Shown here one piece after another: positions 12,701 through 19,179 of a stretch of DNA of 64,000 nucleotides (positions are counted from its first letter, which is position 1; each line of letters starts with the position of its first letter). The position numbers and the translations under genes were made by a program. The stretch is from Acanthornis magna (taxonomy: Eukaryota; Chordata; Aves; Passeriformes; Acanthizidae), in assembly GCA_036785705.1 (NCBI GenBank), contig JAWUZG010000036.1:11403501-11467500 (forward strand). Reading direction: 5' to 3'. The notes under the pieces are model-generated. The model made no database searches. It was not told the origin of the DNA and saw only the letters and a program-made list of their open reading frames with translations.

Positions 12701-15700
12701 GCCTGATACATTACTGATAACATAACAAAAGTTTTCAATTCTCAATTTGTAGCAAATAGATCCACCACATGCAGATCTACCAGATGTATCAGTCTGTAGA
12801 GAGACTTCGATGAAGCATTATTCTGTCTTACCGGGTCAAATTTTTCTTCATCAGTCTCTTTCACAGACTCATCCTTCTCTTCGTCACTCTGTTGCTCAGC
12901 GTATCGCAAAATCCATTCCTTCATACTCAATTCTTTCTCTTTCTCTTTCCTCGCATTTGTTTCCTAAAGTTAAAAGTAATGATAAAGTATGCAAAAAAAG
13001 TGCTTTTTTTTGCCAGCAGCCAGTAACTACTGTTTAAGATTTTATACATAAAATGAGCTGTATGACAAAAAATAAAGGAGCACACTTCCCCAACCAGGGT
13101 GAATATCCCACTACACAGTTAAATAGATCTTAACACTAGAAGAACTACTATAAAGAATGAAATCATTTGCATGAAATCTGTTTTTCTGGTTTAAGATTCC
13201 ATAACCACAGAAACCAAAACACCAGAAGTATATCGGCAAACTTTAACCCGCACAAGTACGTAAAGAGCACCATATGTAAATATACAGAATAGGCCCACTA
13301 CAGGATAAAATTAAGCAATTAAGCAATAGGATCATAGAACGGTTTGCGTTGGGTGGGACCTTAGGTCATCTAGTTCCAACCCCCTTGTGCCATAGGCAGA
13401 GACACCTTCCACTAGACCAGGCTGCTCAAAGCCCCATCCAACCTGGCCTTGAACATCGTCAGGGATAGGGCATCAGCAGCTTCTCTGGCCAACCTGTGTC
13501 AGTGTCTCATCACCCTTATAGTAAAGAATTTCTTGTTAATACCTAACCTAAAACTCATGAGATTCCCTGTACTACACTACAAAAATGAACTACAAAGAAT
13601 ATTCTAGACTCCAGAGGAAAAATACCTTCAAATTACCATTCCACTGAAATTAAAATGTGGCTAACAAGTATTAATCATACAACATTTTCATAAGGTTTCC
13701 ATATCACAGTTCGAAGTCAATGCAACTCCCATATTTTAGAAATTTTGTTCGCTCTTTCCCCCTACCAAGTAACTACAGATTACATTTTCAGGGTACCTTA
13801 GTTTCAGGGCCATTTTCTTTCTTTTTGTTATCTTCTAAGTGAGGCAGTGGTCCACGCTGTGACACAGCAGAACAAAATTTTGCTCTAGGTTTCTGCTGCT
13901 GTTCCTCAAATTGCTGGCTAAAACCTTCAGGCAAGGCATCTTCAAAATAAAAAAAACATGTCACACAAAATGTCAATAATAAGTACAGGAAAATCTTTTA
14001 AAGTGTGTTGGGAACCAACTAAAACACAACCTGAAATTAAATTTAGGCTTTAGCATTTATGCAATAGTATTTGCTTGTTGCACTTCCACAGAATTCCAAG
14101 CATAGAAACAGGAAGTCCGCAAGACTTCATACCCTAAAATATCCCAGAACCAGTCAGCTGTGCATCTAGGAAAGAAACACTGCTGCAACTACTAGTCCCA
14201 GAGAAACATTATATTTAATTACTACTGTGAAGAAGTAATGCTACTGCTTAGCAGGTCCTATTATCTCTTCTGCCACTATCTTCTGTCACCATACTCACCA
14301 TCAGGAAGGTTTAAACAAAGCCAGTCAAGTGCAGAGTGAAGATCACCACCATATAAAAGTGTATTTTTCATTGCTTCTTCAATGTGCTCAGTCTTGAAAG
14401 AGAATCTTTGCAAAGCCATGTATACATCCTATAAATAACAGAGCCAGAAAAGATTAGGATTTAATCTAGCAATCTAATACAGGCTTGCAAAGTTCTACCT
14501 CCCACATATCAGAAAGCCAGCATTAAAGGGAAATAAACAATATGTATTAATGTATCCAAAAGTTAAGCAGAAAATTCTGTTTTGCACACGGAGTTGATAA
14601 TATTTTCTTTTTAAATATGCATGCAAAGGTACAAATAAATCTACATTTCCACCTCTGTACACAATGTAGTTTCTAGCTAAATAAAGACATACCTGCAATT
14701 TTTCAGCTATATGGAATGAAAAAGGCAGGAAAGCTAAAACATTCAAATTAAGTACTATTCCTTTATTTTGTCTGAAAGCTCTTGATTTTAGTTCCTGAAT
14801 CCATGAAGATGTGCCTTTCTTAATAAGCATACTTCTTGATTTCATTGACTAATCATTAATATAACTACTGAAAAGTGTGCCATACTGGCTTGTACTGTAC
14901 ACAGAAATGTAGTATACCACTTGTTGAAAATGACAAAATATAAACTTTATTCTAAAATAATTGAAAATAAAACTTTGAACTGTACCTGTAGTTTCTTTGC
15001 AGTTAGCCTTTTTGAAATCATTCCTTTGTCATCATTTTGGTTTTTATGATTATTAATCACATCAATAATCCTTTTCTCCAAACTACCATTAATCATTACC
15101 TGCAAAGAAAAAATTAGTTGATACAAGGTAAACATAAGAAGTTTTTTATCACATGTCAATGCTCTTCATGACTAAGGACGTAAGAACACAGAAATCTCTC
15201 TGCCATTCAAATTCCAACTTTTCCAGTTTTCCTTAAGTGGCCTAAACATCTCTTACAATGAGCACTCTTCTTTAACTTCTACAAGCCATATGCTTTTACT
15301 TGAAATGGAGGAGTTAATTCCTTATCACAAACAAAGCCCGTTTACATTTTCAAGAAAATTCGGTATGTTAAGGGAAATATTGTAAGGAAATTTTAAAAAA
15401 TTTCTACCAAAAAAATCAAGGCCTTTTTCCTCTGCTGGTATAAAATAATTTGAACATCACGATGCAATCTGTGAGATCCTCCTTCCAAAATAGCTTTAAA
15501 AACAATTGGAGTTTAATAATTCTAGTATTTGAAATTCTTCTAAAATATGAACCAAGCTTACTAAAGTTTGTTATATAAAATCTGTATCCCTTCTCTGACA
15601 GGAAGAAAAACCCATATGCGCAGCAGAAGCCCAAACCTAACCCTTAAAATAGCTTTGTATGCAAAGTATCATTTGTTATTTAAAAAACAGATGTTCTCCT

Positions 15701-18694
15701 ACACTGTTAAGTTACCCCTATTTCTTAAAGCACACTCAAAACTCTAAACAAAATCGAACTCAAAACTGTCAATGTCTCATACATTAATGTAGTTTACGTG
15801 CATAACACAACACTGAAGAAGAGCTGAAGAAATATTTACTCAGCTAAAGCAGTGCTATGAAAAAGTTGCTTTGTGTAAAGAAGATACTCACCTTAAGAAC
15901 AGATTTATCTAGATTTGCAGCAGCGCCGGAATCTGTTGTTGAACCAAAACTGTAAGTTTTTGGACCTGCAAATTGCAAATAACCATCAATTACACAAAAC
16001 CCACAGATAACATTGTTTATAGTAGCTAAAGCAGACCTAATGTAACACAGGTTAGTGCAAACTATTACACTAACTTGCCAGAAACTTGCAAGTACATAAC
16101 AACAATTAGAATAATCAAGAAAAGCCTCGAACAAGCAATGGTGAAGAGAGCTATGACTCGTGGCAGACAAATATAAAATCCAAAGAGTATAATGAGAGGA
16201 AATGGGATTGACTGCTCACTCGCTGAACACTGAAAAAGCACTGCCAAACAGGGAAGTAAACGGCAGGTTCAAAACATGCAAGACTGTTGAGCATTTTTTA
16301 TTACAAAGTGCACAGCTATGTAACAGAACTCTTTGCCACTAAAGCTATGGATAGAGGACATCTACTGAGGTCAAAGGGCAGACAAAACAACTTTGCAGTA
16401 AAAAAACCAAATTACATGAGAGAGCACTGAAAAAAAAAAATTATACCCGGCTCAGGGGAACCCTAAGCCACAACTGGTGGAGGATGTAAGAGTATCCTAG
16501 AGCAATATCACTGCATGTCTGATCTGTTCTTATCTAGGAACCTGCTTTTGTTCCCTACCTAGGAGAGGGCACTGGGTTAAGGAAGCCTTTGGTCTGTTCT
16601 GCCACAGTCATTCTTAAATACTTTTCATTTAACAGCTATTAAAAAAACCAAACTCTGATTCACAAAACTATTTATTGTCACTAGAATGACAATACACAGC
16701 TTGCTATTGAATTCCATCACTTTCAGAGCACCTATACCATGTCTGGTTCTGCACAGGTAGAAAGAAAGAGAGCAAACCCACAGCTGCCACCACCCTGGGT
16801 GGCTGCGTGCTGCTCCAGGACGAACAGCTATCTCCCAGCAGGCAGGCTGGACAGCTCATCTGCACTGGCCTGCCTGCAGAACGGCTTGGGGAGAGTATGC
16901 TTCTAGATCCAACCAGGTTTTGGTAACTGCATTTCAGAAAAAATATGGTCACCTCTGGTCAGGAGATACAAACAGCTGTCAGCACTCACACGTGGGCACT
17001 TACCAGCTGGCACTGCAACCACAGAGTCTTTAGAATATACCAATTTACCTTGACTGATTTTTCACCACAGTATAAAACCTGAGAGAGAAGTGGGGTTTTG
17101 TTTTCAGATATTTTCTGAAGAGGTCTGAGCACCGTGTTTTTTGGAGGAGTGGAAGACACAAGAAATACACTTAGTAGAGCCCATACTTGTAAAGGCAGAA
17201 TACATTAATAGGTTCAGGAGGCTTATATTAACACATTGCAAGACTTTTTCTCAACAAGTTGGAAGCTCAGATGCCCTGCCCATGGCAGGATTTGCTCACA
17301 GCCTGCAACACTAGCTTTTCTAATGTTACAGGGTATCTGAGCTACTTCTGGCAAAGCTGGCTTATTGAAAATAGGCATCTCACAGTGCTGCAGAATATTA
17401 GTTTCAGACTGCATGCAGAACAGACATCCCTCATCTTATCCAACACTACAGAAATGCCTCTGGCCCTCTAACAGCTCTTTCAAGACCAAACACCCCACCA
17501 AAATAATCCCAAATCCACGTTATATTGATTTTGATAACATACAAACACCGACCTAAGCAGATCTGGGAAAGTGCCATCCAAACGCTGCCTGCTCCACAGG
17601 AACTGCTGATAATCTTATAACAAGACTTCTTGCAATTAAACTCAACACATCAATGCCAACAAGGCTTATCTGCACAAGGACATCTCCCTGGCAGCAGAAT
17701 CACAGAATAGCTACAGTTGGAAATGATCTCTAGAGATCATCTAATCCAAGCTGACCTGATATGGCAGGATCACCTAGAGCAGTAAGGAATAAGTACAGGT
17801 GAATTCTGAATGTGTCCAGAGAGAGAGACTCCATAGCCTCCCTGGGCAGCCTGTTCCAGTGCCCTACCACCCTCAGTGTAAAGGTCTTCTACCTCACGCT
17901 GTGGTAAAACTTGTCACGCTTTAGTCTGTGGCCACTGCATCTTGGACACCACTGAAAACAGTCTAGCACTACCCTCTTGGCACCCGCCTTTGAAATACTT
18001 AAATATAGTTATAATACTTATGAGAGCCCCTCTCGGTCTTCCCTGAACAAGCCCAACTCTCTCACCCTCTTCTCATAAGGAAATGATCCAGTCATCTTCG
18101 TGACCCCTCACTAGACCCTCTCCAGTAGCTCCTCGTTTTTCTTGCACTGAGGAATCCAGAACTGGACACAAAACACCAGACATGACCTCACCAGGGCCGA
18201 GCGCGCTGGGAGTATCGCCTCCCTTGACCAGCTAGACAGGCAAGGCGGGCTAATGCCAGGCCCAACCAGCCTGGGAGCAAAGTGATTCCAGCTGCCGCTC
18301 CCGACGCTGGGAAATACCAGCCCCTATGGCCGGCCTCTCCTCGTAACGCCGCGGTCCGCGGGCAGCGACCGCCGCACCCTCAGGGGCTCCCTGAGAGCGT
18401 TGCACCCTCATCCGCGTACACCGCGCGCCCTCTCCTTCTCGGCACGGCACGGCACGGCTCGGCTCGGCACGGCACGGCTCGGCTCGGCACGGCAGCTCCC
18501 GGGGCTCAGCGGGGCGCGGTACCTTGTTTGACACGCGGCTCCTTGGAGGCTGGTGCTGGTCGCGGCGGGGCGGGCCGGCTGCCCGGATCTGCGGCTGCCC
18601 CGGCCGGAGGGGGGGCCGGGGCGGCGCGGGCGCGGGCGGTGGCGGCCGTGTGAGCCGCGCTCCCCGCGCGCTGCTTCTTGTTGCGGCCGCCCAT
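715..18694 (-). CDS. DHX29: DHX29, ATP-dependent RNA helicase (5' 20 coding exons, 3' part outside window)
   Basis: DHX29 is a DExH-box NTPase that binds the 40S subunit in 43S complexes and helps scanning through structured 5' UTRs in the cytoplasm. Spliced exons (minus strand, in order): 18523-18694, 15892-15965, 14986-15099, 14299-14428, 13797-13939, 12832-12963, 12270-12396, 11306-11467, 9824-9989, 8747-8870, 7745-8341, 6897-7040, 6626-6802, 5898-6038, 4451-4595, 4115-4235, 3046-3130, 2335-2423, 1629-1757, 715-790. They total 3048 nt, exactly 1016 codons, and all phases join without a stop. Visible motifs: GETGSGKST (residues 588-596), TQPRRISA (620-627), DEVH (694-697), SAT (726-728), LIFLPG, the [12 protein letters not shown] segment and QRQGRAGRV. 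The human protein is about 1369 residues, so roughly the last quarter (rest of winged helix, ratchet, OB fold) lies left of the window. The start ATG has G at -3 and +4. Confident by strong similarity to the family. Confidence 0.97.
1629..1757 (-). CDS. DHX29: DHX29 coding exon 19 (motif VI)
   Basis: Residues 948-990, from [14 protein letters not shown] through QRQGRAGRV (motif VI with its Arg fingers) to [10 protein letters not shown]. The last Arg codon is completed by the first base of exon 20. Confidence 0.97.
2335..2423 (-). CDS. DHX29: DHX29 coding exon 18 (motif V)
   Basis: Residues 919-947. [19 protein letters not shown] is motif V, followed by [10 protein letters not shown]. Acceptor TTTCCAG, donor GTGAGA. 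Confidence 0.97.
3046..3130 (-). CDS. DHX29: DHX29 coding exon 17
   Basis: Residues 890-918, [19 protein letters not shown] and then TLPPLGIRK. Acceptor TTTCTAG, donor GTAATA. Confidence 0.95.
3940..4005 (+). repeat. Degenerate 22-26 bp tandem repeat
   Basis: Successive copies of a phrase like CATTTGCATTGTAGTAAAAG diverge to CATTTGTATTGTAATAAAAG and TATTTGTAGTA. About 2.5 copies sit in the DHX29 intron between exons 16 and 17. No function suggested. Confidence 0.5.
4115..4235 (-). CDS. DHX29: DHX29 coding exon 16 (motif IV)
   Basis: Residues 850-889. [19 protein letters not shown] holds helicase motif IV of RecA2. It ends in a split Arg codon before GTAATG. Confidence 0.96.
4451..4595 (-). 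CDS. DHX29: DHX29 coding exon 15
   Basis: Residues 802-849, from [10 protein letters not shown] through [20 protein letters not shown] to LLAYL. Acceptor after a poly-T tract; donor GTACAG. Confidence 0.95.
4596..5897. other. DHX29 intron 14, nothing recognised
   Basis: 1.3 kb without a coding exon or recognised repeat. Short open frames on both strands lack homology features. Confidence 0.6.
5898..6038 (-). CDS. DHX29: DHX29 coding exon 14 (acidic insertion)
   Basis: Residues 755-801, starting [17 protein letters not shown] and containing a run of five Glu encoded by a GAG/GAA repeat. This belongs to the large insertion in RecA2 that is characteristic of DHX29. Confidence 0.95.
6626..6802 (-). 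CDS. DHX29: DHX29 coding exon 13 (DEVH box, SAT motif)
   Basis: Residues 696-754. [12 protein letters not shown] completes motif [11 protein letters not shown] is motif III (SAT at 726-728); it ends [10 protein letters not shown]. Donor GTAAGT. Confidence 0.97.
6897..7040 (-). CDS. DHX29: DHX29 coding exon 12 (RecA1)
   Basis: Residues 648-695, from [13 protein letters not shown] through [11 protein letters not shown] to HVIVDE. The DEVH box is split between exons 12 and 13. The donor reads GTTATC, weaker than its neighbours. Confidence 0.96.
7360..7500 (-). mobile_element. Degenerate CR1 fragment (antisense)
   Basis: CAAAGCAGGGCCTCACTCAAG, broken across 20-base limits, and GGATTGCTCAGAGCCTTATT resemble the complement of a CR1 3' region. 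It lies in DHX29 intron 11 inside a chance 163-codon plus-strand frame. Weak match by eye. Confidence 0.4.
7745..8341 (-). CDS. DHX29: DHX29 coding exon 11 (linker and RecA1 with Walker A)
   Basis: The largest coding exon: 597 nt, residues 449-647. It opens [17 protein letters not shown], then a Lys/Glu-rich stretch with a short QQQQ run and the acidic segment [13 protein letters not shown]. RecA1 follows with GETGSGKST (588-596) and TQPRRISA (620-627). The Gln run is shorter than in human. Confidence 0.97.
8747..8870 (-). CDS. DHX29: DHX29 coding exon 10 (dsRBD-like region)
   Basis: Residues 407-448. It contains [21 protein letters not shown], the end of the dsRBD-like fold. Donor GTAAGA after the CAA of Gln448. 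Confidence 0.95.
8871..9823. other. DHX29 intron 9, nothing recognised
   Basis: About 950 bp, AT-rich. I see no repeat family, RNA gene or conserved-looking frame. Confidence 0.6.
9824..9989 (-). CDS. DHX29: DHX29 coding exon 9 (start of dsRBD-like region)
   Basis: Residues 352-406, including [20 protein letters not shown] and ending near KYWKCR. This is the start of the double-stranded-RNA-binding-like domain of DHX29. The intron between exons 8 and 9 contains a CR1 insertion. Confidence 0.95.
10490..11187 (+). mobile_element. CR1 LINE fragment (sense), 3' end of ORF2
   Basis: GC-rich against the intron around it. The text GGTGGCCAAGAAGGCCAATG and GTGTCCAGTTCTGGGCCCCT is typical of the CR1 reverse-transcriptase C-terminal region. 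The plus frame reads [15 protein letters not shown] and then a premature stop near 10703, so the ORF is dead. It ends near GGCGTTTTCCAAGCTAATTG, the CR1 3' terminus. It sits in DHX29 intron 8, opposite to the gene. Confidence 0.88.
11306..11467 (-). CDS. DHX29: DHX29 coding exon 8
   Basis: Residues 298-351. [16 protein letters not shown] matches the family, followed by a variable linker up to the donor GTGCGT. The intron upstream of it (11468-12269) carries an LTR insertion. Confidence 0.92.
11585..12110 (+). mobile_element. Solo-LTR-like element (songbird-type)
   Basis: It begins TGTCCTAGGTTACATGG and contains GCATATAATC, a TATA-like core at about 11873-11882, followed by a CCACTGG-rich leader. 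Much of it matches, from memory, a repeat frequent in passerine genomes and interpreted as an LTR. A 64-bp segment is duplicated in tandem inside (11699-11820). No internal retroviral coding sequence is next to it, so it looks like a solo LTR. The 3' boundary is uncertain. It lies in DHX29 intron 7, antisense to the gene. Confidence 0.6.
11699..11820 (+). repeat. Tandem duplication, two 64-bp copies inside the LTR
   Basis: Copy 1 starts TGATAACACCATGGGGGACT at 11699 and copy 2 starts TGATAACACCATTGGGGGCT at 11763. Both continue with ATCTCT, TAATG, ATCAAGG and TCC, then GGAGTGA. The copies differ at several bases, so the duplication is old. Confidence 0.8.
12270..12396 (-). CDS. DHX29: DHX29 coding exon 7
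   Basis: Residues 256-297, from [11 protein letters not shown] to [10 protein letters not shown]. It is a charged, probably coiled-coil helix rich in Lys, Glu and Gln. The acceptor is AAAATAG and the donor GTAGAG. Confidence 0.92.
12832..12963 (-). CDS. DHX29: DHX29 coding exon 6
   Basis: Residues 212-255. It contains the conserved [13 protein letters not shown] block and an acidic tail ending EEKFDP. The acceptor is TAACTTTAG and the donor GTAAGA. Confidence 0.95.
13327..13560 (-). mobile_element. CR1 LINE 3' end (antisense)
   Basis: It starts ATAGGATCATAGAACGGTTT, the complement of a CR1 tail, and continues CCAGGCTGCTCAAAGCCCCA and CAACCTGGCCTTGAACATC. It lies in DHX29 intron 5, in the same strand sense as the gene. 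Confidence 0.88.
13797..13939 (-). CDS. DHX29: DHX29 coding exon 5
   Basis: Residues 164-211, beginning [15 protein letters not shown]. It then runs into a poorly conserved Lys/Glu/Pro-rich linker. Donor GTACCC. Confidence 0.93.
14299..14428 (-). CDS. DHX29: DHX29 coding exon 4 (UBA-like segment)
   Basis: Residues 121-163, from [11 protein letters not shown] through [17 protein letters not shown]. The pattern is that of the UBA-like helical region of DHX29. Acceptor TTTATAG, donor GTGAGT. Confidence 0.95.
14986..15099 (-). CDS. DHX29: DHX29 coding exon 3
   Basis: Residues 83-120, from [12 protein letters not shown] to LTAKKLQ, 38 codons in phase 0. This is part of the conserved N-terminal region that precedes the UBA-like segment. 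Confidence 0.94.
15892..15965 (-). CDS. DHX29: DHX29 coding exon 2
   Basis: Residues 58-82, from PKTYSFGS to LDKSVLK. Acceptor TTTGCAG and donor GTGAGT are both clear. It completes the Gly codon begun in exon 1. Confidence 0.93.
16700..16930. other. GC-rich intronic island, unidentified
   Basis: About 230 bp in DHX29 intron 1 stands out in GC content (for example CCACCACCCTGGGTGGCTGC). No frame matches a family I know and no repeat was recognised. It could be a decayed repeat or an alternative exon. Confidence 0.35.
17690..18200 (-). mobile_element. CR1 LINE fragment (antisense)
   Basis: It opens AGAATCACAGAATAGCTACA and contains CTCCCTGGGCAGCCTGTTCC, CAAGCCCAACTCTCTCACCC and GAACTGGACACAAAACACC, all CR1 complement text. 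It abuts the CpG island at its right edge, about 320 bp from the DHX29 exon 1 donor. Confidence 0.9.
18441..18495 (+). repeat. GGCAC/GGCTC pentamer array, 11 units
   Basis: Eleven consecutive 5-bp units, eight-base-perfect in phase: three GGCAC, two GGCTC, two GGCAC, two GGCTC, one GGCAC and a final GGCAG. It lies in DHX29 intron 1, 27 bp past the exon 1 donor, inside the CpG island. Such arrays are mutation-prone. Confidence 0.9.
18523..18694 (-). CDS. DHX29: DHX29 coding exon 1
   Basis: Residues 1-57. It starts MGGRNKKQ, the conserved family start, followed by an Ala/Pro/Arg-rich low-complexity stretch, and ends KEPRVKQG before a GTACCG donor. The low-complexity part is typical of the divergent DHX29 N terminus. 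The ATG sits in a good Kozak context. Confidence 0.93.
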
Positions 18695-18762
18695 GACACC
18701 CCCACCACCCCGCGCGCGCGTACATCCGGGTACTAGACTCGGCTCGACAGCCTCCGCCTCCC

Positions 18763-18767
18763 ATTGG
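18763..18767 (-). promoter_or_regulatory. Inverted CCAAT box (NF-Y type)
   Basis: ATTGG on the plus strand reads CCAAT on the DHX29 strand, within TGGCCAATGGG, about 69 bp upstream of the DHX29 ATG. Placement and flanks fit NF-Y; occupancy is inferred. Confidence 0.5.
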
Positions 18768-18879
18768 CCAGCGCCCCCAGCGCACGCGCGCGGGCCGCGC
18801 GGCCTGCGTCGGCTTTTCGCACATCACCAGCCAGGGGCGAAGGGCCGGGTGTGCGCCCAGGAGGGGCTCACGGAGGGGA

Positions 18880-18935
18880 CCGGCATCGGGACCGAGATTC
18901 AGATCCAGACAGAAATCGAGATCGGGCACGGGCCG
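18880..18935 (+). repeat. Degenerate GA/TC-rich short repeat in the promoter
   Basis: A run of GACCGAGATTC, AGATCCAGACAG, AAATCGAGATCGGG phrases inside the divergent promoter. It looks like an imperfect repeat of a 10-12 bp AGATC-containing unit. Function unknown. Confidence 0.4.
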
Positions 18936-18995
18936 TGCGGGCGAGTCCCAGCGCTAGTGCCAGCGGGAACCTCTGTCTCCCCTCGGCAGGCGGGG

Positions 18996-19002
18996 CCGGA
19001 AG
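18996..19002 (+). promoter_or_regulatory. ETS/GABP-like site CCGGAAG
   Basis: A consensus ETS core 62 bp upstream of the MTREX ATG inside the CpG island. This site class is typical of bidirectional housekeeping promoters. Confidence 0.5.
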
Positions 19003-19007
19003 AGCCC

Positions 19008-19016
19008 TTTTCCCGC
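19008..19016 (+). promoter_or_regulatory. E2F-like site TTTTCCCGC
   Basis: Matches the TTTSSCGC consensus, six bases after the ETS-like core and 48 bp before the MTREX start codon. Short motif, so chance is possible. Confidence 0.4.
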
Positions 19017-19060
19017 GAGGCGTGCGGCCCTGCCCAGGGCATTGTGGGAGCGCGGCGGCT

Positions 19061-19070
19061 AAGATGGCGG
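19061..19070 (+). promoter_or_regulatory. YY1-type element AAGATGGCGG over the MTREX start codon
   Basis: AAGATGGCGG matches the classic YY1 core. The ATG in it is the MTREX start codon, which also has a strong Kozak context (A at -3, G at +4). YY1 sites just downstream of the start site often position transcription in TATA-less promoters. Confidence 0.55.
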
Positions 19071-19179
19071 AGGCCTTTGGGGATGAGCTCTTCAGCGTGT
19101 TCGAGGAGGACGCGGCCGCCGCCGCCTCTGGCGCCAAGAAGGGCAAAGCGGGTCCCGCCGAGGGCGCCAGGAGGCCGGG
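19064..19179 (+). CDS. MTREX: MTREX coding exon 1
   Basis: Residues 1-38. [16 protein letters not shown] is the conserved N-terminal motif; in Mtr4 proteins this region contacts the Rrp6-Rrp47 module. An Ala/Lys-rich low-complexity tail follows. Donor GTAAGG. Confidence 0.96.
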
